Of a DNA stretch of 64,000 bases, positions 44,492 to 53,124 are shown piece after piece. The position numbers and the translations under genes were made by a program. Source of the DNA: Flavobacteriaceae bacterium (lineage in GTDB: Bacteria > Bacteroidota > Bacteroidia > Flavobacteriales > Flavobacteriaceae); the NCBI GenBank assembly GCA_030148025.1, contig JASBUG010000009.1:124001-188000 (forward strand), written 5' to 3'. Under the pieces are notes generated by a model. The model worked only from the letters and a program-made list of their open reading frames with translations, was not told the origin of the DNA and did no database searches. How positions within the stretch are numbered: the first letter of the stretch is position 1; every line of letters starts with the position of its first letter.

Positions 44492-45831
44492 CGGTTATCT
44501 TGTTCTTGCTCTTGTCTCATAAATTCTTCTATTTTTCGTCGTTCCCAATTACGGCCAAAAGCACCATTATGTACAAATACACGATACGCTTGAATAATTA
44601 ATCCTAATCCCCATCCAAACATTGGAAACCAAAACCATTGGTAATGCCATGAAGTTTTATAATTAATAAAGATTAGAAAAGGAATTACAAATACATAGGC
44701 TATTAAACTATAATAAAACCCTTGTAATTCTTCTACGTGTTTTCGAGCTCTAACATAGCTGCTCTCGTCAAAATTTGTTGTTCTTTGTGTTCTCATGATT
44801 GATATTTGTTTTGAAAGCATTGGTATTGCTACTGCAAAACGATCTGCTTTCTGATTGATGAATACTCTTTTATCTGTTAATAATTCGTAACGTTGTTTAA
44901 TATTATTCAAACCAACACCGCTACTCTTTTTTACTATTTGTTTTGGTTGTAAATTGTTTTCTACAACCAAAGCACCATTAGATTCAAATATTTTAATGTG
45001 CAATGGCTTACTAGTCGTAACCATATTATGTTTTACAGCATTTTCAAGTAAAAGTTGTAATGATAATGGTACTACCTTTAACTCTGAATTTGAAATATGT
45101 TCTGGTATTTCAAACACGATACTGTCTTCAAATCTCATTTTCAATAAAGACATGTACGTTTTTGCAAAGTCTAACTCCTCACCTACAGTTACAAGCTCCT
45201 TGTTCTTTTGTTCTAAAACATACCTGTACACTTTAGATAAAGCAGTTGTAAACTTCTGCGCACTTTTTGGGTTCTCATCTATTAAACTTGTAAGTACATT
45301 TAAACTGTTAAATAAAAAATGAGGATCTAATTGATTCTTTAACGCGTCAAACTTCGCACTTGCGGTTCCTGCTATTACCTTTTGCTCTTTAAGTTTTTTC
45401 TGCTGATAGGCATTATAAAAATAGACCACATGAAAGATCACTACTATAGTTAATGTAATCCATAATCCAAATGTATAATACTGTATCGATTCGTTAGCCA
45501 AAAACGTTTGAAAACTGTTTCCATTTATAATTACAGAGCTAAAAACCCTTAATATAAACAAGCCTAATAACGTAATAACGGTTGCTCCTAAAAACCCAAC
45601 AACAACGCGCTTAACTCTTTCGGCTGGTTGCCATTTTAAGTTATTTAAATAATCAAAGAAAGCCATGTTAGAATATCCAAGCACAAACGAATACAACTGA
45701 TACATTACAAAATCTATTAGAAATTCGTTTGCCGATTTAAAGGCAAAACCTCCTGAAATTGCATTGCCTATTATAAAGACTACAACTCCAATTATAAATA
45801 CTATAAGGATATTTTTGGTTATTTTATTCAT
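44482..45831 (-). CDS. LytS-type histidine kinase fused to a 2TM domain
   Basis: A 449-residue membrane kinase. Four membrane spans (about 8-145) precede the His_kinase domain with phospho-acceptor H171 in DPHFLFNSLN. The ATP-binding part has LLENAVKHN (N box) and GVGLNNIKQRYELL (G box). After a linker, residues about 355-449 form a complete 2TM module ending FGRNWERRKIEEFMRQE, like the two neighbouring proteins. The reading frame is continuous, so this is a true fusion. It should phosphorylate the LytTR regulator encoded at the end of the operon. The signal sensed is unknown. Confidence 0.9.
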   Translation of the reverse strand: MNKITKNILIVFIIGVVVFIIGNAISGGFAFKSANEFLIDFVMYQLYSFVLGYSNMAFFDYLNNLKWQPAERVKRVVVGFLGATVITLLGLFILRVFSSVIINGNSFQTFLANESIQYYTFGLWITLTIVVIFHVVYFYNAYQQKKLKEQKVIAGTASAKFDALKNQLDPHFLFNSLNVLTSLIDENPKSAQKFTTALSKVYRYVLEQKNKELVTVGEELDFAKTYMSLLKMRFEDSIVFEIPEHISNSELKVVPLSLQLLLENAVKHNMVTTSKPLHIKIFESNGALVVENNLQPKQIVKKSSGVGLNNIKQRYELLTDKRVFINQKADRFAVAIPMLSKQISIMRTQRTTNFDESSYVRARKHVEELQGFYYSLIAYVFVIPFLIFINYKTSWHYQWFWFPMFGWGLGLIIQAYRVFVHNGAFGRNWERRKIEEFMRQEQEQDNRWN

Positions 45832-45845
45832 GGCTTGATTCTAGT

Positions 45846-46466
45846 TTATTTTTTACAGCTTGCCAGCACTTGTTCTGCTCTCTCTTTTCCCCAATTTGGA
45901 TGAAATGGAGATTCTGGTTTAAAGTTAGCAAAAAGTTCTAAGGCCTTTTCTACATCTTTACAAAACGGTGCTGTATCCTGACCAAAAAATCTTGCACCTC
46001 CCATGTCCCATTCAGCTTTATTTAAAACCACTCGTGGGTTATTAGGTGCTATTTCAAAAGCTTTTTGATATAACATTACAACTTTAGGAGATAAACTCAT
46101 TCCATAAGTTGCACCATCATAAGCTACCCAAGCAGTATGTACCAAAGCTTGCATTACAATAATTTCTGGATTGTCTTTCGAAATTGCCTTGGCGTCGTTA
46201 ATTAAGTCTTGTGCTTTGTTTAATTGTGCTGTTAGCACATCCTTGTCCTTTTCTCCAAAGCTTTTTAATATATTAACATAAGCCGCATAATAGGCTGGTA
46301 ACCAATTATCGGTTTCAGCTTTTGCAATTCGCTCAAATAAATTTGATGCTTCAGTAGGATTTGTTTTCCACAATTCGAAAGCTTTTTGCATACCTTTTTC
46401 GTATTGTGATTGACCACTTACTAGGCTTGTAATGATCATTGCTAATATAATTGCTATTTTTTGCAT
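45846..46466 (-). CDS. exported TPR-like protein, first gene of the lytTR operon
   Basis: A 206-residue protein with a signal peptide (cleavage near LVSGQS). The mature part is helical with TPR-like spacing: KAFELWKTNPTEASNLFERIA, WLPAYYAAYVNIL and MLYQKAFEIAPNNPRVVLNKA. Near the C-terminus it has WDMGGARFFGQDTAPF. It lies 14 bp before the kinase gene, so it is transcribed with the two-component system. A periplasmic sensing or effector role is possible but unproven. Its promoter carries the LytTR-type repeats. Confidence 0.75.
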   Translation of the reverse strand: MQKIAIILAMIITSLVSGQSQYEKGMQKAFELWKTNPTEASNLFERIAKAETDNWLPAYYAAYVNILKSFGEKDKDVLTAQLNKAQDLINDAKAISKDNPEIIVMQALVHTAWVAYDGATYGMSLSPKVVMLYQKAFEIAPNNPRVVLNKAEWDMGGARFFGQDTAPFCKDVEKALELFANFKPESPFHPNWGKERAEQVLASCKK

Positions 46467-46490
46467 AATGGTTTGTTTTTAATTATGGTA

Positions 46491-46562
46491 CAAATGTGTT
46501 AGCTTTTACACTTAATCTAAAAAGCAATTAACCGAATTGTTATTTTTAAAGGACGAATTGTT
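46491..46562 (-). promoter_or_regulatory. LytTR-type direct-repeat operator and promoter of the lytTR operon
   Basis: The 30-bp element 46531-46560 holds ACCGAATTGT and GACGAATTG. The shared word CGAATTGTT occurs at 46533-46541 and 46554-46562, 21 bp apart with a 12-bp spacer, the layout bound by LytTR domains. On the minus strand the -7-like CACATTTG (46498-46491) lies with its last base 40 bp from the element. The same arrangement precedes the TonB receptor gene. Confidence 0.68.
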
Positions 46563-46646
46563 GTTTATAATTTTTTTTAAAAAAAGTGCGACATTAATTT
46601 TTAATCTACGTTATACAATTGTAGACCAAACCAAACTTACGTTTTC

Positions 46647-47204
46647 TTGAAAGACAAAGAACTAATAAATAAATGTAAAGAGAATGACTATGCAGCTCAA
46701 ATACAAGTGTTCAACCTGTATAAAAGAATGCTGTACAATGCAAGTTGGAGGATATTTAAAAACAGACCAGATGCCGAAGATGCTGTACAGGAAGCATTTA
46801 TAAAAGGATTTCAAAAAATACACCAAGTAAAAGAAGACGCAAATTTAGGAGCTTGGTTAAAACGAATAACAATAAATCATTCACTCGATGTTATACGTAA
46901 AAGAACACAAATTTGGGTAGATGATGTTGTAATAGTTGATAAGGAAGTAGAAGAGCCGTTTATAGAAGATGATAGTATATCAATAGGATACATAAAAGAT
47001 TGTATAAATAAACTAGATGAAAAATATCGTATCATACTCGTTCTATATCTCATTGAAGATTATACTCATAAAGAGATAAGTGAACAATTAAATTTAAACG
47101 AAAGTACTGTAAGAAACCAATACAGACGTGGAAAATTACAATTATTGAAATTGATCGAAACAAATAAAACACATGAGTTTAAAGCAATACATACAAGACA
47201 ATAA
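46647..47204 (+). CDS. ECF-type RNA polymerase sigma factor
   Basis: A 185-residue sigma-70 family ECF protein. Region 2 has AEDAVQEAFIKGFQKIHQ with the acidic motif, and INHSLDVIRKR ends it. Region 4 has YRIILVLYLIEDYTHKEISEQL and NLNESTVRNQYRRGKLQL for -35 recognition. The start is TTG at 46647 (read as Met, then KDKELI). The 3' end overlaps the next gene by 32 bp, an arrangement common for sigma/anti-sigma pairs. The inverted repeat TCTAC/GTAGA (46605-46625) stands just upstream and could be a self-regulatory site. Confidence 0.9.
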   Translation: MKDKELINKCKENDYAAQIQVFNLYKRMLYNASWRIFKNRPDAEDAVQEAFIKGFQKIHQVKEDANLGAWLKRITINHSLDVIRKRTQIWVDDVVIVDKEVEEPFIEDDSISIGYIKDCINKLDEKYRIILVLYLIEDYTHKEISEQLNLNESTVRNQYRRGKLQLLKLIETNKTHEFKAIHTRQ

Positions 47205-47775
47205 AAGCAAACTTGATGATCAAGAAGTGTCTTTAGACTTGAATTCTAAATTTGAGCAACGCTTAAAAGCAGAATTACACCAACCTACTAAAGGAAAGTT
47301 AATCTATTTAAAGTACGTTTCAATTGCTGCTTCTATAGTAATACTACTAACATTTAGTATTAACACTATAAATAACACAAAAGACAAAAATGAATTGTTA
47401 GCAAATTTAACTAATGATTCAGCAGGTACACGACTTGAAGGCGTATATCATTTTGACGATTCATACACCAAAGAAGACAACCAAATTATAGAAATACTTA
47501 TCAAAATATTACATAACGATAAGAACGATAATTTAAAAATAGCAACGATTGATGCGTTGTTAAAATTTCCAGATAACGAAACCATACGAACCAATTTAAT
47601 CACTGCTCTGGACAATGAGGTGTCACCATTGGTTCAAATTAAATTAATCAAATCTGTAAGCATTTTAAGAGAAAATCGTGCACAAAAACCTCTTAAAAAG
47701 ATTATAGAAAACGAACAGTCAATTCCCATAGTAGTGAGCAATGCCTCTCTAGCTATGAACAATTTAAAACTTTAG
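47173..47775 (+). CDS. membrane HEAT-repeat protein, putative anti-sigma factor
   Basis: A 200-residue protein with a cytosolic N-terminus (1-55), one membrane span (about 56-75, VSIAASIVILLTFSI) and a periplasmic part. The latter resembles HEAT repeats (LKIATIDALLKFPDNETIRTNL, VQIKLIKSVSILREN). No zinc-binding HxxxCxxC motif is present, so it is not a ZAS anti-sigma factor. Overlap with the sigma gene and membrane topology suggest it restrains the sigma factor; this is inference. It ends 3 bp before the adhesin-like gene. Confidence 0.72.
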   Translation: MSLKQYIQDNKSKLDDQEVSLDLNSKFEQRLKAELHQPTKGKLIYLKYVSIAASIVILLTFSINTINNTKDKNELLANLTNDSAGTRLEGVYHFDDSYTKEDNQIIEILIKILHNDKNDNLKIATIDALLKFPDNETIRTNLITALDNEVSPLVQIKLIKSVSILRENRAQKPLKKIIENEQSIPIVVSNASLAMNNLKL

Positions 47776-47778
47776 ATC

Positions 47779-48804
47779 ATGAAAAAACACATATCATTTT
47801 TAACTCTGTGCCTTTTTTTAGCAGTACAAACTATATCTAGTGCACAAGAAGGAACAAAAATTCCATTTAAAAACGGAACGCTTAAAATATGCTCTACCAA
47901 AAGCTTTACCATAAAAGGACATGATGGAAACAATGTTATTATTAAAAATTTAAGTAACGGAATAGCGAGTAACAATGTAATAGTAGCTGACTCTTTAACT
48001 GCCAGAGTATATAGTAACTATAGTACTAAAAATCGTGTTTCTTCTGGCTTATATACAACTGGATCTTCTAAAGGTATTGCCAGAACAAGAAGCTATCCTT
48101 CAAGAGGATATTACACAACATTAAAGGGCAATGCTATAAAGAATAACGATTCGGTATTTGTGGGATTCCTTCATTCTAATAAAGATCAAAACAGAAGCAA
48201 AGGTTTAAAGAAACTTGGAAAAAAAGCTGCTGCCGAAGAAAGTGGAATCTATTTAAAAATTGAACAAAAAGATGGAGAGCTTATAATCTCGGATGACCTC
48301 GAAAACCTATTCGTGATGACGCAAGGAGAAAAATATGAAATAACCATTCCTAATTCCATAAGCTTAAATTGGGACACAAGCGGATGTTCAAAAAAAACAA
48401 AATCGTATTTCTTTAGAGCTAACGGATCTGAAATCATGAATTTTAAAGGCGAAGTTGAGATCACCTCATCGCTAAACAATTTTAAGTTAACCGATGTTTC
48501 TGGACCTGTTTCGGTAAATACTATTGGCGGCAACGTTACGGTAATTTTCGACAAAACCACGCCTAACAAATTATACTCGGTTTATAGTAATAATGGGTTT
48601 ATAGATATTACTTTACCAAAATCATCAAGCATTACTGTTGATGCTACCGCTTCAGAAATATTAAGCGACCTAGATTTTAAAATTCTTTCTGAAAGCAACA
48701 AAAACCATAACCAACAAATGAACTTGAAATTAGGCAATGGTAATGTGAAAATGAAATTAGATGCCGACCTTGGAAATATTTATTTAAGAGGTAAAAAGAA
48801 CTAA
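47779..48804 (+). CDS. exported DUF4097-like (adhesin-type) beta-helix protein
   Basis: A 341-residue exported protein with a signal peptide (cleavage near ISSAQE). The C-terminal half (about 200-340) reads as DUF4097-type parallel beta-helix: NFKGEVEITSSLNNFKLTDV, GPVSVNTIGGNVTVIF and YSNNGFIDITLPKSSSITVDA. In Bacteroidetes such proteins commonly follow ECF sigma/anti-sigma pairs, probably as envelope sensors or targets. The middle part (about 75-130) is Ser/Arg/Tyr-rich and may be disordered. A terminator follows the gene. Confidence 0.75.
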   Translation: MKKHISFLTLCLFLAVQTISSAQEGTKIPFKNGTLKICSTKSFTIKGHDGNNVIIKNLSNGIASNNVIVADSLTARVYSNYSTKNRVSSGLYTTGSSKGIARTRSYPSRGYYTTLKGNAIKNNDSVFVGFLHSNKDQNRSKGLKKLGKKAAAEESGIYLKIEQKDGELIISDDLENLFVMTQGEKYEITIPNSISLNWDTSGCSKKTKSYFFRANGSEIMNFKGEVEITSSLNNFKLTDVSGPVSVNTIGGNVTVIFDKTTPNKLYSVYSNNGFIDITLPKSSSITVDATASEILSDLDFKILSESNKNHNQQMNLKLGNGNVKMKLDADLGNIYLRGKKN

Positions 48805-48827
48805 AAATAATTAGTTGAACTATCACT

Positions 48828-48876
48828 AAAAAAGCCCTTTCAATTTAAATTAGTTTTTAAATAAAGGGCTTTTAAT
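48828..48876. terminator. Intrinsic terminator after the ECF operon
   Basis: AAAAGCCCTTT (from 48830) pairs with AAAGGGCTTTT (ending at 48872), extended by AT pairs (TTTAAA). It has runs of A and U on both sides and separates the convergent ECF operon and methyltransferase gene. Confidence 0.85.
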
Positions 48877-48897
48877 TTTATAAAAAAATATTTTAGA

Positions 48898-49452
48898 TCA
48901 GATAACAGAACATTTATAAACAAATGCTGGAGGCAAGTTAATTGGTGTAAAACCAAGTTTTACCTCATCAAATATTCCTTTTAAATACTTATACTTATTT
49001 AAGCTATACTGATATTGCAAAAAACTTCCTTCATTAATTAAATAATCAGGAACCTTTCCAAACATTATTGCCAATTCCTCATCTGGTATGATCGATAAAG
49101 GCAGACTTGACACCAAATAATCAATTCTTTCAATACTTAATTCGTTTAAAAGAGAATCAAACTCTATTGCCGAATGATTAAATATTTGAAAATTATCGTA
49201 TTCTTTAAATCTATCTTTGCAGTGATTAAAAAAAGGTGTGTTAATCTCTAGAGAAATCAATCGTGAACTTGCTGGTAATTTCTTTAAAATATGTTTGGTT
49301 ATTGCACCATTTCCAGGCCCAAACTCAAGTACCACCTGATTTTCTCCAAAGTCAATATGCTTAATAATGTTATTTGCTAAGTATTTAGAACTCGGTGCAA
49401 TAGCACCAATATTTTTAATGGAAGAAATGGCTTCCTTTGCAAATAATTTCAT
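48898..49452 (-). CDS. SAM-dependent methyltransferase (phospholipid N-methyltransferase / KsgA-like)
   Basis: A 184-residue methyltransferase. SSKYLANNIIKHI is followed by motif I VLEFGPGNGAITKHIL (about 40-55), an acidic motif II (SLEIN), and the motif IV region YLVSSLPLSIIPDEE in place of the NPPY of rRNA dimethylases. The SLP motif and length match PmtA-type phospholipid N-methyltransferases, which make phosphatidylcholine or methylated PE. The closest alternative is a KsgA-like adenine methylase. It has no signal peptide. It stands alone, with a 346-bp gap upstream. Confidence 0.75.
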   Translation of the reverse strand: MKLFAKEAISSIKNIGAIAPSSKYLANNIIKHIDFGENQVVLEFGPGNGAITKHILKKLPASSRLISLEINTPFFNHCKDRFKEYDNFQIFNHSAIEFDSLLNELSIERIDYLVSSLPLSIIPDEELAIMFGKVPDYLINEGSFLQYQYSLNKYKYLKGIFDEVKLGFTPINLPPAFVYKCSVI

Positions 49453-49798
49453 TTATTGATTTTTAGTTTTCTAAATAAATAGCTCTACGCTAATTTATTT
49501 AAAATTTTGATTGATATACTATACGACGATAAGAAAATTAATACGTTACCAAATTTTGTCATTTTTTTATTTAAAACGTTCTAACATCTTATTACACATT
49601 TATTAGCATTATTTTTTATTAACTTAACCACATCAGTTTTATTTCATACTCGTATAAAAACAGTTAAACATATTGTTAGAATAATTTGTTTATCTCTAAC
49701 AAAGAATATAACTTTTCAATCTATTTCTTGTCTATGTCCTTTGGTGTAATCATGCGCTTATTATTTTTAAGACAACAAGAATATAAAACCACTAAATC
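49453..49798. other. 346-bp AT-rich intergenic region with an inverted repeat
   Basis: No reading frame of note. The divergent promoters for the methyltransferase and the DUF1684 lipoprotein must lie here. TTCTAACA (49579-49586) and TGTTAGAA (49674-49681) form an 8-bp inverted repeat with a long spacer, and CTCTAACAAAG follows at 49694. A TTTG-containing word (TCCTTTG, near 49737) could be a -7 element for the plus gene. No FNR box or sigma-54 element was seen. Confidence 0.4.
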
Positions 49799-50683
49799 AT
49801 GAAATATTTAATCATTCTTTTAATACTACCTATAAGCTTTTCTTGTAAAGAACAAGACAAAAAAGAAATTTTACCAGAAACCTATCTAACAGAAATAGAA
49901 GATTACCGTAATAAATTAAACACAGGTAGAAAAAACGGCTATCTACAACTTACCGGCTTATTTAAGTTAGACTCGTTAGATAATACCTTTGGCAAAAACA
50001 GCAATAATGATTTTGTTTTTAATGTTACCGATATTCCTGAAAACATAGGAACTATTTCTATGACAGCCGAAAATATAGTGTTTACGCCTAATACCAATAT
50101 TGAAATAACTACAAAACAAGATTCAGTAATTACTGCATCAATATTAAATTTTGATGAATTTGGCAGTTCAGTAAGAATGTATCACAAACATGCAAATTGG
50201 CAGGTTATTACACGTTCTGGTCAAAAATACCTGAGAGTTTGGGATGAAAAAAACCCCGCAATTGAAGCCTTTAAAGGTTTTGAATTTTACGCCTTAAATT
50301 CAAATTTCATAATTGAGGGGCAATTCACTTATTTTAAAGAAGCCAAAGAAGCATCGGTTAAATCGCAATTAGGTGTTAATGCCAATACCAATTTTATAGG
50401 ACAAGTGTCCTTCAATTTTGATGGTGACACACACACCTTAGATGTTGGTAGTAATGGGTTCACAATGGTTGGCGATGCTACAACTGGTGAAGCTACATAT
50501 GGTGGTGGTCGTTATGTATATTTAGATCTTCCGGAAACTGATGGTGCTGTAACAATCGATTTTAATAAACTTTACAATCCACCATGCTCATTCAGTAAAT
50601 ATACTACATGTTTATATCCACCTAGACAAAATCATCTTCCGTTTGAAATTTTGGCAGGAGAGACAATTACTAAAAATAAGTAA
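49799..50683 (+). CDS. DUF1684 domain lipoprotein
   Basis: A 294-residue lipoprotein with the lipobox ISFSCKEQ. The mature part matches DUF1684. It has EIEDYRNKLNTGRKNGYLQLTGLF near the start, RSGQKYLRVWDEKNPAIEAFKGFEFY in the middle, and the C-terminal signature TYGGGRYVYLDLP, FNKLYNPPCSF and CLYPPRQNHLPFEI. Function is unknown; the well-conserved C-terminal Cys/Pro-rich segment suggests a catalytic or binding site. It ends 7 bp from the convergent tonB gene. Confidence 0.88.
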   Translation: MKYLIILLILPISFSCKEQDKKEILPETYLTEIEDYRNKLNTGRKNGYLQLTGLFKLDSLDNTFGKNSNNDFVFNVTDIPENIGTISMTAENIVFTPNTNIEITTKQDSVITASILNFDEFGSSVRMYHKHANWQVITRSGQKYLRVWDEKNPAIEAFKGFEFYALNSNFIIEGQFTYFKEAKEASVKSQLGVNANTNFIGQVSFNFDGDTHTLDVGSNGFTMVGDATTGEATYGGGRYVYLDLPETDGAVTIDFNKLYNPPCSFSKYTTCLYPPRQNHLPFEILAGETITKNK

Positions 50684-50690
50684 CAGGTAT

Positions 50691-51419
50691 TTATTCTACA
50701 TATGTAAAGTTAATAGGCAAACTGTAAGGCACACTCACAGAGCGTCCTCGTTGTTTCCCTGGTATCATTTTTGGCAACAAACTTACAATACGTTCGGCTT
50801 CTTTTTCTAAAAGTTTATCTGGACCACGTGTTTTTATTTTTGTAACCAAACCCTTAGAGTCTATAGTAAACAACACATACACCTTACCTCTTAGACCTCG
50901 TTCTATGGCAGCTTCTGGATATTGAAAATTTTTGGTAACGTGTTTTACCATCTTTTCTTGAAAACACTTTTTAAGCGTTGCATTGCTCTTTCCTTTACAT
51001 CCAGGCCATACAGGTACATTTTCAACCACAGCAAAAGGGACTGCTACATCTTCCTCTTCTTCAACAACATTCACATCTTCGATAAAAACTTCGCGTTCTT
51101 CAATAGCTTCTTCCATACTCGTTTCAGTACTTTCTATAACTGTTTCCTCAACCTCCTCAACATCTTCAATAATAGTAATTACTTCTGGTGCAGCTGGTGG
51201 CGGTGGCGGTGGTGGCGGTGTTTTTAGATCTATAATAGGAATTTCCTCTTCTTCCTGTACCTCATCCATTTGTAAAATATCTAAGGCTATATCATCTTTA
51301 TCGTAGGTTTTATAGTTTAGTAGCCCTTTGGTAACAAAGAGCATTAAACATAAGCCAATAGTAAAATATAAGCTACTATTCTTACTTAAATCTAGATCGG
51401 GATTCTTCTTCAACTCCAT
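50691..51419 (-). CDS. tonB: energy transducer TonB
   Basis: A 242-residue TonB protein carrying proton-motive energy to outer-membrane receptors. One N-terminal membrane span (about 18-34) is followed by a Pro run (KTPPPPPPPPAAPEV) and a long Glu/Val-rich periplasmic linker (about 75-125). The C-terminal TonB domain (about 150-242) has FQYPEAAIERGLRGKVYVLF and GRSVSVPYSLPINF. No exbB or exbD lies nearby. The receptor at 59.6-61.7 kb is a possible client. The divergent gap upstream has a 10-bp inverted repeat. Confidence 0.92.
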   Translation of the reverse strand: MELKKNPDLDLSKNSSLYFTIGLCLMLFVTKGLLNYKTYDKDDIALDILQMDEVQEEEEIPIIDLKTPPPPPPPPAAPEVITIIEDVEEVEETVIESTETSMEEAIEEREVFIEDVNVVEEEEDVAVPFAVVENVPVWPGCKGKSNATLKKCFQEKMVKHVTKNFQYPEAAIERGLRGKVYVLFTIDSKGLVTKIKTRGPDKLLEKEAERIVSLLPKMIPGKQRGRSVSVPYSLPINFTYVE

Positions 51420-51441
51420 AATAGTAGTATTTAATTGTAAA

Positions 51442-51508
51442 ACGACTCTATGAAGTTATTACCAAATATTACCAAATACTATGACAAATATCAGTTCTAT
51501 AGAGTCGT
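51442..51508. promoter_or_regulatory. Inverted repeat with tandem repeats between tonB and S10 gene
   Basis: ACGACTCTAT (51442-51451) and ATAGAGTCGT (51499-51508) are perfect 10-bp reverse complements. Between them ATTACCAAAT is repeated back to back (51458-51477). The element begins 23 bp upstream of the tonB start and lies within the 192-bp gap to the S10 gene. It could be an operator with a looped or cooperative site, or an RNA stem in the tonB leader. Confidence 0.5.
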
Positions 51509-51611
51509 AATTCTGTATAAAATGATTTTTTGATTGTTCATTTAAAAACTATTAACTTCGTTAGCGCTCCATTTCAACACATTTTTTTTTAATATTAATC
51601 AACCCACACTC

Positions 51612-53120
51612 ATGAAAAGAATTCTTTTCCTTTTAAGCTGTTTTATAATATCTGGAAGTTCATTAGCTCAAGAAAAACAAAAAACAGATTCCAAACCCAT
51701 TCCTGAACCAAAGGCGTTTGTAACGTCGCACCAAGCTAATATTAATGGAAAAGCGTTAAAGTATACAGCTACTGCCAAAGAAACCTATTTAAAGAACAAC
51801 AATGGTGAGCCTGTGGCTTCAATATGGTCTGTAGCTTATACAGCTACCGAAAAGACTAATCCAGCTAACAGACCTGTAACTTTTATTTTTAATGGTGGTC
51901 CAGGTTCAGCCTCGGTTTGGTTACACATGGGCTTATTTGGACCAAAATTGGTAAAGGTGCATTCTGATGCTAAAGAAGATGATGGTGCAGCTCCTTATAA
52001 TTTAACTAAGAACACACATAACTTGCTCGATATTACTGATCTGGTTTTTATCGACCCTGTTGGTACTGGTTATAGTCGTGTTGTTGGAAAAGGTAAAGTT
52101 GAAAACTATTGGGGATTAAATGAAGACGCTAGTTCTATTGCCAAATTTATGAGGCAGTGGATTACAGAAAATAAACGATGGTTCTCACCAAAATATATTG
52201 CTGGCGAAAGTTATGGTACCACAAGAGCTGCAGCTGTAGCCAATGTACTTGAAGGTGGCGGTCAAAATATGGCATTAAACGGATTGATCTTAATTTCTCA
52301 GGCTTTAGATTACGATGGTTCAACATCCATTCATGATAATATTACCTCCTACCTAACCTACTTACCAAGTATGGCTGCCACTGCATGGTATCATAAAAAA
52401 GCAGGCGCAGGAAAAACATTAGAAGCCTTTGTAGAAGAAGCTAGACAGTTTACGTATAATGATTATACCAGAGCACTTTACAAAGGAAACCTATTAACCG
52501 CAACTGAGAAAAACACCATAGCAGAACGTTTGGCCTATTTTACTGGATTACATAAAGCCTATATCTTAAAATCCAACTTAAGGGTTTTAGTGCCACGCTT
52601 TCAAAAACAACTTTTAGCAGACAAAGGATTGACTATAGGTCGTTTAGACGGCAGATTTATGGGAGATGAAGATGATGATGTATCAGACAGACCAAGCTTA
52701 GGTGACCCGTCATCATATCAAATTGGCGCAGCATATACAGCAGCATTAAATCATTATTTAGCTTCAGATCTTAAAGTAGATATGGATCGTCCTTATCTTA
52801 CTTCTAACGGACAAATAGGTTCTAAATGGCGCTGGAGAACTGTACCAGATGGACAATACTGGGAACCAACTCCTGTAAATACCTCAAGACAATTAGGTGA
52901 GGTCATGAGGCGAAATACAGAAATGAAAGTACTCGTTGCCAGTGGCTACTACGATCTTATTACACCATTTTTTGACGCAGAATATACCTTTGCTAGAAAC
53001 AGCATTGTAAGCGAGCGTGTTAGCATGACCTACTACGAAGGTGGACATATGATGTACACACACGAACCAGACTTTGTAAAAATAGCAGAAGACATAAGAG
53101 CATTCATTACTAAACAATAA
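51612..53120 (+). CDS. S10 family serine carboxypeptidase, secreted
   Basis: A 502-residue exported serine carboxypeptidase with a signal peptide (cleavage near SSLAQE). FNGGPGSASVWLHMGLFGP is the oxyanion and substrate region. The nucleophile is S200 in AGESYGTTRA, the catalytic Asp lies in ASGYYDLITPF (about 440), and the catalytic His is in GGHMMYTHEPD (about 478). It removes C-terminal amino acids outside the cytoplasm and adds to the M14, M28 and M1 peptidases of this window. It precedes the RidA-like lipoprotein gene by 4 bp, so they are one operon. Confidence 0.9.
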   Translation: MKRILFLLSCFIISGSSLAQEKQKTDSKPIPEPKAFVTSHQANINGKALKYTATAKETYLKNNNGEPVASIWSVAYTATEKTNPANRPVTFIFNGGPGSASVWLHMGLFGPKLVKVHSDAKEDDGAAPYNLTKNTHNLLDITDLVFIDPVGTGYSRVVGKGKVENYWGLNEDASSIAKFMRQWITENKRWFSPKYIAGESYGTTRAAAVANVLEGGGQNMALNGLILISQALDYDGSTSIHDNITSYLTYLPSMAATAWYHKKAGAGKTLEAFVEEARQFTYNDYTRALYKGNLLTATEKNTIAERLAYFTGLHKAYILKSNLRVLVPRFQKQLLADKGLTIGRLDGRFMGDEDDDVSDRPSLGDPSSYQIGAAYTAALNHYLASDLKVDMDRPYLTSNGQIGSKWRWRTVPDGQYWEPTPVNTSRQLGEVMRRNTEMKVLVASGYYDLITPFFDAEYTFARNSIVSERVSMTYYEGGHMMYTHEPDFVKIAEDIRAFITKQ

Positions 53121-53124
53121 ACTC

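Noticed and set aside
44482-44800. Kinase-2TM joint as a frameshift or assembly error
   Set aside because: The frame is continuous, the linker is plausible, and the C-terminal module is complete and ends in its normal tail.
50922-51306. Two plus-strand open frames opposite tonB
   Set aside because: They are antisense shadows of the Pro- and Glu-rich low-complexity linker of TonB, with Ser/Thr- or Phe-rich nonsense translations.
51458-51477. Back-to-back 10-bp repeat as a CRISPR or VNTR
   Set aside because: Only two short units with no spacers; better seen as part of the surrounding regulatory inverted repeat.
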